Shown: in pieces, positions 12,010-23,226 of the stretch
Layout of the letters: the number at the start of each line of letters is the position of its first letter
Numbering within the stretch: position 1 is the stretch's first letter
Source of the DNA: Allium sativum
Taxonomy: Eukaryota > Streptophyta > Magnoliopsida > Asparagales > Amaryllidaceae
Assembly (NCBI GenBank): GCA_030737875.1
Contig: CM060915.1
Span: 364,619,863-364,683,862 of the forward strand
Direction of reading: 5' to 3'
Length of the DNA stretch: 64,000 bases
Notes under the pieces: generated by a model
What the model was told of the DNA's origin: nothing
The model's input: only the letters and a program-made list of their open reading frames with translations
The model's database searches: none
Position numbers and translations under genes: made by a program

Positions 12010-12165
12010 ATAAATACTCCACGTGAAGAACCAAAATATGTGTTTACAATTACTCCACGTTGAAGGACAAAGATGTGTTTATAATGACTCCACGTTGAAG
12101 GACAAAGATGTGTTTATAATGACTCCACGTTGAAGAACAAAGACATGTTTACAATTACTCCACGT
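12010..12165 (+). repeat. 35-bp tandem repeat, 3' LTR copy
   Basis: Same array as 6160-6330, with the unit around ACTCCACGTTGAAGGACAAA. Confidence 0.85.
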
Positions 12166-12188
12166 TTTTCATTTTAGACTCCACAGAT

Positions 12189-12198
12189 TTATATATAT
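12189..12198 (+). promoter_or_regulatory. Candidate LTR TATA box, 3' LTR copy
   Basis: TTATATATAT followed by GCGTCCCCCCTC, as in the 5' LTR. Confidence 0.55.
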
Positions 12199-12969
12199 GC
12201 GTCCCCCCTCATTTTGCCAGTTCTTTAGAAAGCTCAGCGTTGGCTTCATGAAATCAAATTAAACAAAACCTTTTTCCTTTTCTCTTCTAATGCAAATGAG
12301 GAAGGAAGGTTGAGCAAATAAAGGGTGCGGATATTTAAGAGCAGCAACAAGGTTTTAATGCATGAGAAGGGACGCGTACACGCGAATAAAGTAAGGGTGC
12401 ATGGCGTTTGTAGTTCGGGCGAGTACTGCATACTGAGTGGTGAGAATGTGGAGATGTATGCATGAAAATGAAAGAAGGAGCGAGCAGTTGTAGTATACAG
12501 TGAAGTAGCGGATCGGGCAAAGAGCAATAGGGGCTTTATAGTCGAGGTGAATGAAATGGTGGGGTGCAGTCGGAAAGCGTGAGAGAGGATCGAACGGGTT
12601 GGAGATGCTACAGGGGGAGTTGTTGCCAATTTCAGTTGAGGAGGGAGTGAGAACGGGGAGCTCAAAGTTTCAAGAAATGGTGAAAGTATTATTTCAGTAG
12701 CTCACGTAAATTTTGAGGGGAGAAGAAAGAAGAAACTTGCGGATCTGGGTTTCTCAAGGTTAATGGCCAATGGGTATCAACGTATTGGGCCAAGAGAGAA
12801 AAAAACAAAGAATTGGACGAAACAAAGTCCGTTAGAATCGTATGGACGAGAGCTACCCAATGAGACTGGCTTAAAGTGGATTGGAGCTTATATGAATTTA
12901 TGGTGAAATAAATTGTTTGATTCAAATCAAACAAAACAGTTTATCGTTCTTTAACGATGAACTGCAAAT

Positions 12970-13206
12970 GTGAGTAAAACTCACCAACTCTGAACAGTTA
13001 TATTTTTATAACGTATTCTTAGAACTAATAATTATCTGTTGATTGCTGTGTGTTGATTTGGTTGATTGAACTGCTAGTCAGTTAGTTGAAATTATATATA
13101 TATAAACCGTTATATATATATATATATATATTGATGTTGTTTATCAGAACATTTCATATTGAAATGAAGTTGATGTTAATTATATGGTTTAACATCTGTG
13201 ATGCAG
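12970..13206 (+). other. Candidate spliced intron, 3' LTR copy
   Basis: GTGAGT donor and TGTGATGCAG acceptor kept at the same 237-bp spacing as at 7128-7364. The TA-repeat inside differs in length between the two LTRs. Confidence 0.35.
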
Positions 13207-13859
13207 AGGAACAGGTTGGAGGGACCCAACTGGGTTCCTCAATATATAAAATACTGTTTTGTTTCATATATTGTGATATGTGATGTGTTATATAATCTGT
13301 GCTGATTATGTGTGCTTGGTTGATAGTAATCATGGTTATAGGGTATTTTAAATACCATACGTAATACTGGAATATAGAAAGAGGAATTTTCGAAGAGTTA
13401 TTGAAAATTAATTATTTATAAAATCGAATGATTTTATAAAAGGAATATTTATTAGAAAATAAATAGAATCGATTTATAAAGGTTAAAGAGAATAGGGTAT
13501 GGTTTTTGAGTAATTGGAACTTGTTATACGTTGATTGAGTTGAGTAAATCTCAAAGTGTTGATCTGATGTTGGTTTCAGCCTTCGGGATTTACACTGAGA
13601 AATTTATTCACTTACCAATTTATAATAAGGATCTAATGAATAGAAGTGAAGTAATAAAGGAAATATTTATTTAGAAAATAAATAGAATTGAAAAGGAAAT
13701 TATTTATAACAAAATAGGATGTTATAAAAAGGAAATCTTTATAAGTGGAGAAACATTATAAAAAGGACATTTTAAAGTGACGATCCGTTACTAAAAGTAA
13801 ATCTTTATAAATGGATAAACATTATTAAAAGGAGTTAATCGAATATAAGTAATTCGAAT

Positions 13860-13955
13860 TTGAGTTAATCAGTTAGAGTAAATCGAGTCAGAGTTAACCA
13901 GTTAGAGTTAATCAAATAGAGTTAACCGAATAGAGTTAAAGAAATAGAGTTAAGC
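13860..13955 (+). repeat. 14-bp tandem repeat, 3' LTR copy
   Basis: About six units of TAGAGTTAAYC. The counterpart at 8010-8125 has about eight. Confidence 0.8.
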
Positions 13956-15251
13956 AAAAATTAGAAACTGACTAGAGATTAGTTAAGCTGAATAGTTTTC
14001 TGAGTATCGATCTGATGTTGGTTTCGGCCTTCGGGGTTTATACTTAGAGAATTGTTCTCTTACTTGTTTACAGTTAGGGACTAATAGTTGTGGAATGATA
14101 GTGATGCGTGAATGAGGATTGGAAATGTTTTCCAATGGTAATAACATATATTTTCTAATCATAGAAAATAAGGAAATATGAATATATGTATAATATACGT
14201 TGGATGAACTGATCAATAATTCCATTTGGGAATAAGATCGTTGTTTGCACACTGACATGTTTTCATTTGATAGTTAAATCACAGACTATCAAGTTTTGAC
14301 CATATTTACGTTGTTAATATGGAGAGACCGGTTGGATTTTTATCCAAAGAACCACTCCGTATTGGCATGAGCATTGCGAATCATATATGCCAAAGAAAAT
14401 TGAAGACAGAGTAAAGTGCAAGGGCTGTTGTATAAGTCCTAGGTAGAGATTACCTAGGATGGATGTACTGAATAGTGCCTTCGGTTTCGTTCAATCCCAT
14501 AACGAACGTAAATGGATGAATGTCTGACAAGGTATTTCCAATGATCGAATGGGTTGGTCTGTATAAATATATATGGTTGCAACGGATTTATTCCCTTATC
14601 ATAACATCCAGAATATTTGTGTAAACCAATTAATGATTAACGGATCTGATAATGTGGCATTCAAAGTGATCGTGTTATCAATGAATGGAAAGTAGTCGTA
14701 GCCTCTGGCCTCAAAAACCAGGAAATGATAAAAATCGGGCAGGCAACATGGCTAAGTCGGTCGCTACGAAGTAGGGTGTATCATCACCTATCTAGAGAAT
14801 ATTCATTTGCTTCTTTAATCTATCAATGCTATCCCATATATATATACGGGAAGCGGTTACTGATCCCAACCGTTTGTGATATACATTCGATACACCTAAG
14901 CGAAATGAGTGGTCGGTCATGTGTGGCTGAGTTGCAAGATGTTCTTGTTGAACTCCAGTGTATCGTTCCTAGAGTACACTGATCGGAAGGTGGTTCCATA
15001 CCTTGTCATAGTTGGAAATCCATTACCCAATACGTGCTTGCGGTTTTGATTGTTTACTATATATGTAGAACGCGAGATGAAAGCATTTCTGCTAGATGAT
15101 TATTATAGTTGTGGTTGATAGACATTATTATAATATCAAAAGGTTTTTGATATAAAGATATTTTGGATTTCTCATAAGGGAAAAACCCGTTCCGTTATAC
15201 GGCGTGGTCTTATGAGATATCGTTTACTTGTTCAAACTGTTTTACTCATAC

Positions 15252-15265
15252 CAGTCCCATGACTG
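15252..15265 (+). other. Conserved LTR hairpin, 3' LTR copy (CAGTC-CCAT-GACTG)
   Basis: A perfect 5-bp stem with a CCAT loop, followed by ACCTGGAGTTTATT, 409 bases before the LTR end. Confidence 0.7.
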
Positions 15266-15674
15266 ACCTGGAGTTTATTTTGTTTTGTTTTCCCTATACT
15301 CTTGGGTGCCCAATTTTGTACGAGCAGTCAAGTAGTCGGGATTTACAGATACTTGAAGAGCTGGAGCAGGAGGCTTTAGGATTTTATAGCTATTGTTATT
15401 CCGCTATGTTGTAAGTGCTGTACTTGATAATGATATGTATATTCAAGTACAATCTTTTATTTCAAAGTTATGTTATATTTTATTCGTTCCGCTGTGAGAT
15501 TCGTGTTTACTCTAATGATGATGTTCTTCTTCTTCTTCTATTCTATAAGTTTCAATCTTATCTATTCTCACCCTGTAACTTCTTTCATTAACCATTCGGT
15601 TATTTTCGATCCTTGGATGTTCGATATGTGTTGTATATCGGATAACCAAGATCGTCAAAATCCGGGTCGTTACA

Positions 15675-15679
15675 ACTGC
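15675..15679. repeat. Right target-site duplication of the LARD-like element (ACTGC)
   Basis: Directly after the LTR end. One base differs from ACTAC at 5344-5348. Confidence 0.6.
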
Positions 15680-16073
15680 CATACACTACCAATGCTCATA
15701 TAACTTCAGTGCACCATATATGAGCTGTTATCGGAAGAAAGAAAATAAATATGAATGAAGAGAAGAGAAGGAAAGAAACACCTAAGACATAACGGAACTT
15801 ATCGCATATCTTGAAGTGCATGGGATAAAATATAATAGAAATCACATATCTTAAAGAAGCAAGACAATCAAAACTATATTAACCACATAATCGAAGTATA
15901 CTGGCTTATATAATTCCATAGATAAAGTTTATACAAAAAAGGTATATAAATTCAACAGGAAAACTATCTCTAACAACAAGTCGAACAGTGTCAAGGCTCC
16001 ATAGTGTCCCATAGTGTAAATAAGCATCATCAATACAAATATAAGTACGAGAAGGCATCGCCATCTGCCAACC

Positions 16074-16078
16074 CACAT
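16074..16078. repeat. Left target-site duplication CACAT of the chromovirus
   Basis: CACAT precedes the LTR start TGTGATGGCC and recurs exactly at 25615-25619 after the other LTR. Confidence 0.9.
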
Positions 16079-16559
16079 TGTGATGGCCCGCCCCGCACCA
16101 TCAGACATTTCCTCCAAGATTCGTTGTGCCAATGCCCGACTGGCACGGGACGGTTGTCAAAAGAAAGGGATTTGAAACTACGAATCATCAATAACCTGTA
16201 ATATATCTCACAATGCATGGAATAAATATAATAATAACATAACTGATATAAAACAGGCGAGACAGTGCATAAGCTGAAAACTAAACCATGTCCATCAGAG
16301 TAGCGGAATCCAAAATACAACTTATGATCCAAACCATTATTACAACTACAAAATACTGTCTCAAAAAGGAAATGAAAGAGGTACACTACTAATGCCCAAA
16401 GCAGTGACTAGCAAAAACACATGGATAATATATGTATATAATGTGTGGAAGCCTCCTGCTCGTCTCTGGACAGCTACTCGTGCATAACCACCGAACCTAT
16501 CTCTAGTCTGCTCATTTAGGAGCACCTAGAGTAATAAGAAGAGACATAAAACTCTGGGT

Positions 16560-16573
16560 CAGACAAAAGTCTG
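16560..16573 (-). other. Conserved LTR hairpin (sense CAGAC-TTTT-GTCTG)
   Basis: Sense strand reads CTCATACCAGACTTTTGTCT then GACCCAGAGTTT. Perfect 5-bp stem, 482 bases from the LTR 3' end. Same in the other LTR at 23709-23722. Confidence 0.7.
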
Positions 16574-17200
16574 GTATGAGCGATAGTAGCAAAATAAAAC
16601 AATAACAGGTATAAATAATCATAACTGACCTGGACCTGCAACCAAAGAGTTAGCACAACAAGATGTACAGTACTCTAAGGTAAGACTAACATATTGTGTA
16701 AAATGGGAGTGTGTGTGTCGTGGTGATATCAAACATCAAACATAGCAATCATCCTCACATCTCTCACTCAGTGTGTAAAACATACGATATCCAACGCTTT
16801 GATCACCAGGTCCATTGGGGCTATGACGGAGTCCAACTCTGTACAACTATCACTACGACCACGTTGCCCTTTGGAGCCCTGATGGAGTCCAACTCCATAC
16901 AACCTCTGATCCCACCTCACTGGTCCATGGTCAATACCCCCTCACTCAATAGTGAGCCAAGTTATAGATATCGATAACGCCTTTGCACATGTCCCGCAGT
17001 AAAGACCAACTCTTGAAGTTAACTCGTTGGTTCCTTTTTGGATCCTGAGTAATAACTTCCCATTTAGACTTCCTTTGCGTCTCGATTTTGGTTGAATTAG
17101 AACTGGTCTTTAGAAAAGTCATGGCGTAGAAGTAGAAGCACACATCTGGTTCAGTTCGGTTACATTGCCTCCGTTCGTTTTGGTTTGGGTCCGTCATATC

Positions 17201-17271
17201 GGTTCGGTTCGGTTCGGTTCCCCTTGTGCTCCTATTCGATTCCACTATTTCGGTTCGGTTCGGTTCGGTTC
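17201..17271. repeat. GGTTC pentamer repeats in the LTR
   Basis: Two short runs of four GGTTC units (17201-17220 and about 17252-17271), separated by CCCCTTGTGCTCC-type text. The other LTR has shorter runs at about 24352-24436, so the array differs between LTRs. Confidence 0.9.
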
Positions 17272-18465
17272 CCCTTGTGTTCCTTTTGCTCCGATCCGAT
17301 CCCTATGCCAAGCTTTAGCCCGCTCCAATTTGATGCGAACCGGGACTTCCTTTTCGCCCTTTCATTCGCACGCTTCTAAAGATGCCAAGTTCCAGTTCGG
17401 TCCGGTTAGCCGACCCGATCCCCCTATCTGATCCGATCCGGATCTCTGCAGCATTTCCATTAAATTTGAATCGTCCATTCTCACCATACGATGGCGTTTT
17501 CAACCATTCTAACTTTACTAAACAATCACAAAGCATCCCAAAGAACAATAACAACATATAGGTTCAATCAAAAAGATCAAAACATCAAGCATATAAGTTA
17601 TTTTTGATCAAACATACCCAAAACCATGGTTTTCCCCTTAACCGTGTTTATTCATATTTAACAATAGGATTAGAAAACTTAAAATAAATTAACCTAAATT
17701 TATACCAGCATCATAAAATAATATTTTAGAATTTCGACATATTTTTTCATATTTTTCTGAGTTACAATTTCACTAATTAACACTAATCACTCGTAATTAG
17801 CCATAATTAGTGATAAACATGCTAATCACTCACCTTAGCCAAATAAATGATAGATCTGATACTCTAACTGATTTGGCTCGGATTCCTATGTAGTGCAGCA
17901 GCTCTACCTCAATTTTGATGCTAGTCCGCCTTAATTTGACGTTGATTTGCTTAATATGTGATTAGAAAGCGATTAGAGAGAGATTTGGAAGATGGAAGCC
18001 ATTACTAGGGTTAGAGAAATGTTTGTGGCGGTTGGAAAAATGAAAAGGAATCATTTTCCAACTCATTTCAGCTCTCCCATAACCCTAGTCCCGAAATGGG
18101 TTATGGGCGTAGCTGCTAATTACCCTATTAAGCCCAATTAGGATGTTTTTCATCTTCCGAACCTTATTTTAGCTATATCTCCCAAATGGTAAGTCCGTTT
18201 GATTAATGTGACCACTCTATGGAAAGGTAAACCATCATCCGAATCCAATGAAAGTGGTTTTAGGTCAAAACTTCTTACCAATCAAAAGTTATAGGCGAAA
18301 CAAGATTCGCCAAGGGCAAAATGGTTATTTAAAATTCGGCAAAAATCGTGAATGTGGGAAATGATCCCAATAGTCGTTTCCTAAAGTTACATGACCATAT
18401 GACTCCGTATGAAAATAAAATAAATATTCTACAATCCTCGGGTACATAGAATGCGGGTCATTACA

Positions 18466-18480
18466 CTCTCTCCCCCTTAA
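18466..18480 (-). other. Polypurine tract of the chromovirus
   Basis: Sense strand TTAAGGGGGAGAGAG directly before the 3' LTR start TGTAATGACCC. Confidence 0.95.
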
Positions 18481-18635
18481 GGGATTTCACCCTCGATATC
18501 CTTAACCAAAACATACAATGGTTCACCGCATGCCTATCTGCCATTTTCAAACAATCAAACATACATAATAACACAACAAGCCTATCCTAGCATGCGGTAT
18601 ACTAATAATAGAGTAACTATATCGCGATTAAAATC

Positions 18636-19207
18636 TTACCAAGTAAAGAGCTTTGGATATGACTCCCTTATACTCACCTCGGTTTTCCAAGTACAGTCAT
18701 TCTCATTATTACCCCACTGGACCTTAGCCAGTTTCACTGTCTTTCTCCGGAGTTGCTTCGTATCGTGTCCGACAATACGAACCAGTTTGCGACTTCTAAC
18801 TGCCTCGGGTTCTATCTCGATATCATCAAACTGATCTGGTGAAATAGTCATATCAGAATCGTGCACGAACTTCCTTAATTGAGAAACATGAAATACGTTG
18901 TGCACTCCAGCCATCTTGTCAGGCAATCCAACTTTATACGCTAAATTGCCAACTTGTTCGAGAATTGGAAATAGGCCAACAAACCTTGGTGCTAATTTAC
19001 CTCTTCTACCAAACCGAATCACACTCTTCAATGGAGAAATCTTGAGGAATACCAAGTCGCCAACTGAGAATTTCAAATCTCTTCGCCTTTTATCAGCATA
19101 ACTCTTCTGCCTATCTTGGGCATCCTTTATTCGTTGTTGGATAACTTTGATCTTATCTGAAGTTTCTATTATTACATATGGCCCAAGCACAAATTTCTCA
19201 TTGGTTT
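18636..19207 (-). pseudogene. Integrase C-terminal part with chromodomain (broken)
   Basis: This open stretch holds the end of the integrase. In order: a basic helix (QRIKDAQDRQKSYADKRRRD), the GPY/F-like module (KLAPRFVGLFPILEQVGNLA), the HNVFHVSQLRKFV box, and a chromodomain of the Tekay type (LRRKTVKLAKVQWGNNENDC followed by TWKTEVSIRESYPKLF). In chromoviruses this domain is thought to steer insertion to heterochromatin. A frameshift near 19205 separates it from the catalytic core, whose last residues read ALYGRRATHHHVG instead of a CRSP-type continuation. In the intact parent this was one polyprotein. Confidence 0.9.
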
Positions 19208-19690
19208 CTAACCAACATGATGGTGAGTTGCACGTCTTCCGTACAAAGCTTCAAATGGGGCCATACAAATACTGGACTGATAACTATTATTATATGCGAA
19301 CTCAACCAGATGCAAATGGCCATCCCATGAACCCCTGAAATCCAATATACAAGCTCTCAAGAGATCCTCTAATACACGATTCACCCTCTCTGTTTGACCA
19401 TCGGTTTGGGGATGGTACACGGTACTGAGATGTAATTCTGACCCTAAAGCCTCTTGTAAGCTCTTCCAAAACCCACTAGTAAATAATGGATCTTGGTCAC
19501 TTAAGATACCTTTGGGTACTCCATGAAATCTCATTACCCACTTCATATACAGTTCTGCTAACTTACCTGTCGTTCTATTCGACTTGACCGGTATAAACCT
19601 TGCACTTTTGGTCAATTGATCCACAATCACCCAAATACTATCGTGACCCGATCTAGTCCTTGGTAAACCATCAATGAAATCCATTGAGAC
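19208..19690 (-). pseudogene. Integrase catalytic core (broken fragment of pol)
   Basis: The frame opens at [13 protein letters not shown]. The DDE triad can be read: D in MDFIDGLP, D in GILSDQDPLF and E in HPQTDGQTERVN, with the usual spacing to the glutamate. The product would insert the cDNA into chromatin. A stop codon (TAA) lies just upstream at the junction with RNase H (KWKWV*VSMDFIDG), and a frameshift follows near 19207. About 158 codons remain. The stop sits at a place where related polyproteins read straight through, so it is a mutation and not a natural end. Confidence 0.92.
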
Positions 19691-21175
19691 TTATACCCAT
19701 TTCCATTTGGGGATTTCCAATGGTTGTAACAAACCACTAGGCTTCTTTTGCTCGGCTTTAACTAACTGGCAGTTCATGCACTTGGATATAAATTTTCCAA
19801 CGTCTCTCTTCATCCCTTCCCAGTAGTAGGTCTGCTTCATGTCTCGATACATTTTGTTACCACCGGGATGCATAGTCAGTTTCGAGTGATGACATTCTCT
19901 AAGCACTTCATCTCTCAACCCATTAGCATAAGGTACAACTAGTCTCCCATTCTTTTGAAGCCATCCCTCCCTGTCAAGCCCATACTTTTTCATCTCTTCA
20001 CCGTCGATACTCACCTCTACCTTGGAGATAATTTCCAATAGGTTAGGATCATCCCTCTGATTGGAGCCGATCCGCTCAATCAAAGTCGGTATGATTGTCA
20101 AACTTGCTAACATCTCTGGATCCAATTCACACTTAGGTCTGAAATCATATCCCGCAATATACTCCAGTTGCTTCCATTCAAGAAACATAGCCCCCGAATT
20201 GGCATGTCTCCTACTCAATGCATCAGCTACTGCATTCGCCTTCCCGGGTGTGTATGCGATATTGAAATCATATGAAGCCAAGAACTCTAACCATCTCTCG
20301 TGATGAATATTTAAATCCTTTTGGGAGAAAAGATACTTTAAAGACTTATGATCGGTAAACAACTCAAATCGTTCTCCCAAGAGACAGTGTTTCCACATCT
20401 TCAACGCGAACACGATAGCTGCCAATTCCAAATCATGGGTATGATATCTTTTCTCATGCGGTTTCAGTTGCTGACTAGCATAAGCTACAACCCTACCTCC
20501 TTGCATCAATACAGCACCTAGTCCGGTACCACAGGCATCCGTGTATACCATCATCTCTTCGTACCCCTTAGAAATAACTAACACTGGTGCACACGTCAAC
20601 TTCTCCTTTAGACTCTTAAATGCATTCTCGCACCTTTCGTCCCAAACAAAAGCTTGATTCATTTTGGTCAACTGAGTTAACGGTGCCGCTATCTTGGAGA
20701 ACTTTTGAATATACTTACGATAATATTCAGCTAATCCAAAGAAACTTCTCATATCCATTGCATTCTTGGGTGTAGACCAATCTTGCACCGTAGCTACCTT
20801 CGCAGGATCCACGATAATACCATTCTCTGAAACAACATGGCTCAAGAATCTCACTTCCCTTCTCCAGAAGTGACACTTAGAAATTTTTTCTTTTAATTGG
20901 TGTTTCCTCAACACCTCCATCATCGTCCTCAAATGTTCCTTGTGTTCTTTCTTGGTCTTCGAGTAAACCAAAATATCGTCAACGAACACAAGAACAAACT
21001 TATTTAATTGATCCCTGAATACCCTGTTTATAAGATCCGAAAAATATTTGGGTGCATTGGTCAACCCGAATGGCATGACCAACCACTCATTGAATCCAGA
21101 CGGCGTCCAAAATGTCGTTTTAGGTATACTCTCAGCTACTACTCGGAGTTGATGAAATCCTGTCGCGATATCCAA
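19691..21175 (-). pseudogene. Reverse transcriptase palm, RNase H and integrase zinc finger
   Basis: The longest intact frame in the window (494 codons). Domains in order: RT fingers/palm from MDIATGFHQLRV, the box [11 protein letters not shown], the catalytic FVDDILVYS near residue 67, the connection, RNase H (MMVYTDACGTGLGAVL, LELAAIVFALKMW, LFTDHKSLKYL, VADALSRR), then the integrase HHCC finger (HHSKLTMHPGG...CMNCQ). Catalytic residues look intact. It is separated from the RT N-terminus by one nonsense codon (VFS*LDIATG; TAG where relatives have lysine) and from the integrase core by TAA at 19690. Read as one pol polyprotein of the Tekay lineage. Confidence 0.93.
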
Positions 21176-21700
21176 CTAGGAGAACACTCTTGCTCCATTT
21201 AATTGATCAAACAAATCATGTATCCTTGGAAGAGGATACTTATTCTTCCTAGTCACCTTGTTCAACTCGCGGTAGTCCACACATAAGCGAAGGGAGCCAT
21301 TTGCCTTAGTAGCAAATACAACTGGCGCTCCCCACTCGAAAATACTTCTTCGGATAAATCCCTTCTTCAAAAGATCGTTTACTTGCATCTCGAGCTCTCG
21401 TTGCTCCCTTGGCGCCATACGACGAAGTGGCATCACTATAGGTCTGGCATCTTTCACTAAATCAATCTGAAACTCGATCTCTCGGTGTGGTGAAAGTCCG
21501 GTCACTTCCCCGAAGATGTCCGGATACTCGCCAGCAATAGGTACATCTGATAACTCATCATGCAGGATGTCGAGGGAATTTAGAAAACCAATCATCACTC
21601 CATCACTAGTTAGGCAACCAAATACCACCCTCCGTCCATCATCCGCTCTAATGGTCACTGAAGACCCCTCACAATCTACCACCTCCCTATACCTTTGGAG
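21176..21700 (-). pseudogene. Protease-RT linker and RT N-terminal fingers
   Basis: The text includes [11 protein letters not shown], the ATG-less [20 protein letters not shown] box typical of gypsy RT entry, [50 protein letters not shown] and [20 protein letters not shown]. It ends at a TAG that replaces a lysine codon before the palm. Upstream it is cut from the protease by a TAG where relatives have the tryptophan of LGMDWLQ (here [17 protein letters not shown]). Both stops are single-base changes. Confidence 0.9.
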
Positions 21701-22054
21701 CTAGTCGACTCCCAAAATAATGCAAAACCCAATAAAGCCCAAAACAAAGCAATCACGAACAAACATGCATCCATGACTCGATAAGACCAAATTACGACAA
21801 ATCATATAAAGGATAGTCGAACCACCGATCGGGTTCGTCGCAGCTAAAGGTCTATCTACAATCTCGGGTTCCAATCCCAACCTATCTACTAGGTCACTAG
21901 ATACGAAGGAATGGGAAGCCCTAGTATCAAACAGTACTCGAACAGGAACATCATGAATAGAAAGCATACCTTGGATAACCACACCCTTTCCTTTGACCGC
22001 CGCAGTTGGGGCATTCGACGAAGAAGGAACAACGTTGATAGCATATGCTTTCAC
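21701..22054 (-). pseudogene. Retropepsin-type protease with mutated active site
   Basis: The fragment reads KGKGVVIQGMLSIHDVPVRV then LFDTRASHSFVSSDLVDRLG. Gypsy proteases have DTGAS here; the glycine is replaced by arginine (DTRAS), which should abolish the aspartic protease that matures gag-pol. The frame runs in from gag (PPKEKQIVKAYAINVV) and ends at a nonsense codon just before the RT linker. Confidence 0.88.
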
Positions 22055-23019
22055 GATCTGCTTCTCCTTAGGAGGTTGTGGGCATTTATCCTAGTGATGT
22101 CCCACTTGGCCACAATTGAAGCACTTCCTATCCGCTGACTTTGCTCAACAATCTCTGGCATAGTGGCCCTTCTTGCCACAGCTAAAGCACTCGATATCTT
22201 TCTTATTCTTCTTTTTTTGACCATCCTTAGTTTGCTTCTATTTTCTCTTATTCTGAGAAGTTTTATTGTCTTCACCGCTTGCCTGCGGTTTTGGCTCCCC
22301 TGCAGATGCAATAGCAACCTCGGTCTTCGACTTAGGGTAAAGGCTCTCCGATCTCAATGCCTTTCCCACAATAGATTCGAAAGTCTCATCGATATGGTTT
22401 ATAAGTCTTTCCCCCAAGTACTTATCTAGGCCAATAAAGAACTTCTCATTCTTCTTCTTGGCAATATCGATAAGAGATAATCCATTTATCGATAAGGTAT
22501 CGAATTCAGCAATATATTACGAGACTGCCCTATCATTCTGCTTAAGCTCCAAAAATTTCCTAAACAATTCTAATTTCTGAGCAGTTGGGATAAACTTATC
22601 ACTGAAGCGAGTCTTAAAATGATTCCAAGTAACTCGATCTTCTGGAGTAGCCGCTTTAATAGCATTCCACCAATTCATTGCTCGTCCTTGAAGCTGACGT
22701 GATGCTAACTATCTCTTCATTGCATCATCGACCCCAAATCCTCGATGATGCGCTCACAACTATCAAGCCAATCTTGAACCACCGTAGACGATTCCGTTGC
22801 ATGGAACGACTTCCCATCAAGACTAGTATAATCCTTTTTAAGCTTGACGAAGTCGGCTCTAGGCGCCTGCACTACTGCACCACCACCGTTAGCAGCATTT
22901 GGAACATCTCCCTGAGCATCCTCAAGCATCTTTAGCATGAAGGCAGTAAACATCGTCCTTATGTCAGGGACATGCCCATTATTGGCTCCTAAACCAATAC
23001 TCCTCGTATTTCGGCTCAT
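22055..23019 (-). pseudogene. gag, broken by stops and a frameshift
   Basis: The start chosen is the ATG at 23019 (MSRNTRSIGLGANNGHVPDI), 194 bases downstream of the PBS. The first 100 codons end at a TGA at 22717, and the frame resumes in another phase with the gag core RAMNWWNAIKAATPEDRVTW then NHFKTRFSDKFIP and LFRKFLELKQNDRAVS (stop) YIAEF. Two CCHC zinc knuckles follow near 22085-22190, CFSCGKKGHYARDC and CFNCGQVGHH(stop)DKC. Gag forms the particle and the knuckles bind the RNA. I count at least three in-frame stops and one frameshift. Confidence 0.88.
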
Positions 23020-23212
23020 TATTCAATCGGTAAAGGAAAAATGATTAACCATCTCTTTAGTGGTGCCAGTGCAGTGAGATTCATCCTTAGATATACTAAT
23101 AGTATATATATATACATAGTTTTTGAAAACCAAAATATCACAAATACGCGCTCTCATATATGTATACTATTTATCCCTGATGTCTTCCCCTAGGTTAAAC
23201 TACGCAACCTAG

Positions 23213-23224
23213 GCTCTGATACCA
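23213..23224 (-). other. Primer-binding site of the chromovirus
   Basis: Plus strand GCTCTGATACCA, sense TGGTATCAGAGC, two bases inside the 5' LTR. Confidence 0.95.
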
Positions 23225-23226
23225 AG

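Larger units (their letters stand above)
5349..15674 (+). mobile_element. LARD-like non-autonomous LTR retrotransposon, complete
   Basis: A full element of 10,326 bp: LTR 5349-9834, PBS 9837-9848, centre 9835-11201, polypurine tract 11189-11201, LTR 11202-15674. The centre has no open frame of 60 codons and no gag or pol motif, so the element is non-autonomous. Long LTRs around a non-coding centre is the plan of large retrotransposon derivatives (LARDs), though its centre is much shorter than the several kilobases usual for those. LTR modules shared with the giant LTR family at 31853-50626 show that the two families are related. Confidence 0.85.
11202..15674 (+). repeat. 3' LTR of the LARD-like element (4,473 bp)
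   Basis: Starts TGTAATGACCCG and ends GGGTCGTTACA. It is colinear with the 5' LTR along its whole length: TATA at 12189-12198, 35-bp repeats, candidate intron at 12970-13206 and hairpin at 15252. The open frames inside it (such as 12246-12665 on the minus strand) have counterparts only as LTR sequence and no recognisable product. Confidence 0.9.
16079..18465 (-). repeat. 3' LTR of the chromovirus (2,387 bp)
   Basis: Plus-strand text starts TGTGATGGCCCG and ends GGTCATTACA. Contents: hairpin 16560-16573, GGTTC pentamer repeats 17201-17271 and, near 18180-18330, the U3 text CTCCCAAATGGTAAGTCCG. The many short open frames in both directions are not genes. Confidence 0.95.

Noticed and set aside
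12246..12665. 139-codon frame on the minus strand in the LARD-like 3' LTR
   Set aside because: The 5' LTR counterpart (6415-6830) does not keep it as a long frame, and no domain is seen.
17201..17271. Possible telomere-like or satellite repeat (GGTTC runs)
   Set aside because: Only two runs of four pentamers, located at the same LTR place in both LTRs; not a plant telomere unit.
22051..22317. 88-codon basic frame over the gag zinc-knuckle region
   Set aside because: It is the wrong frame. The frame of the CCHC knuckles overlaps it and connects to the protease.
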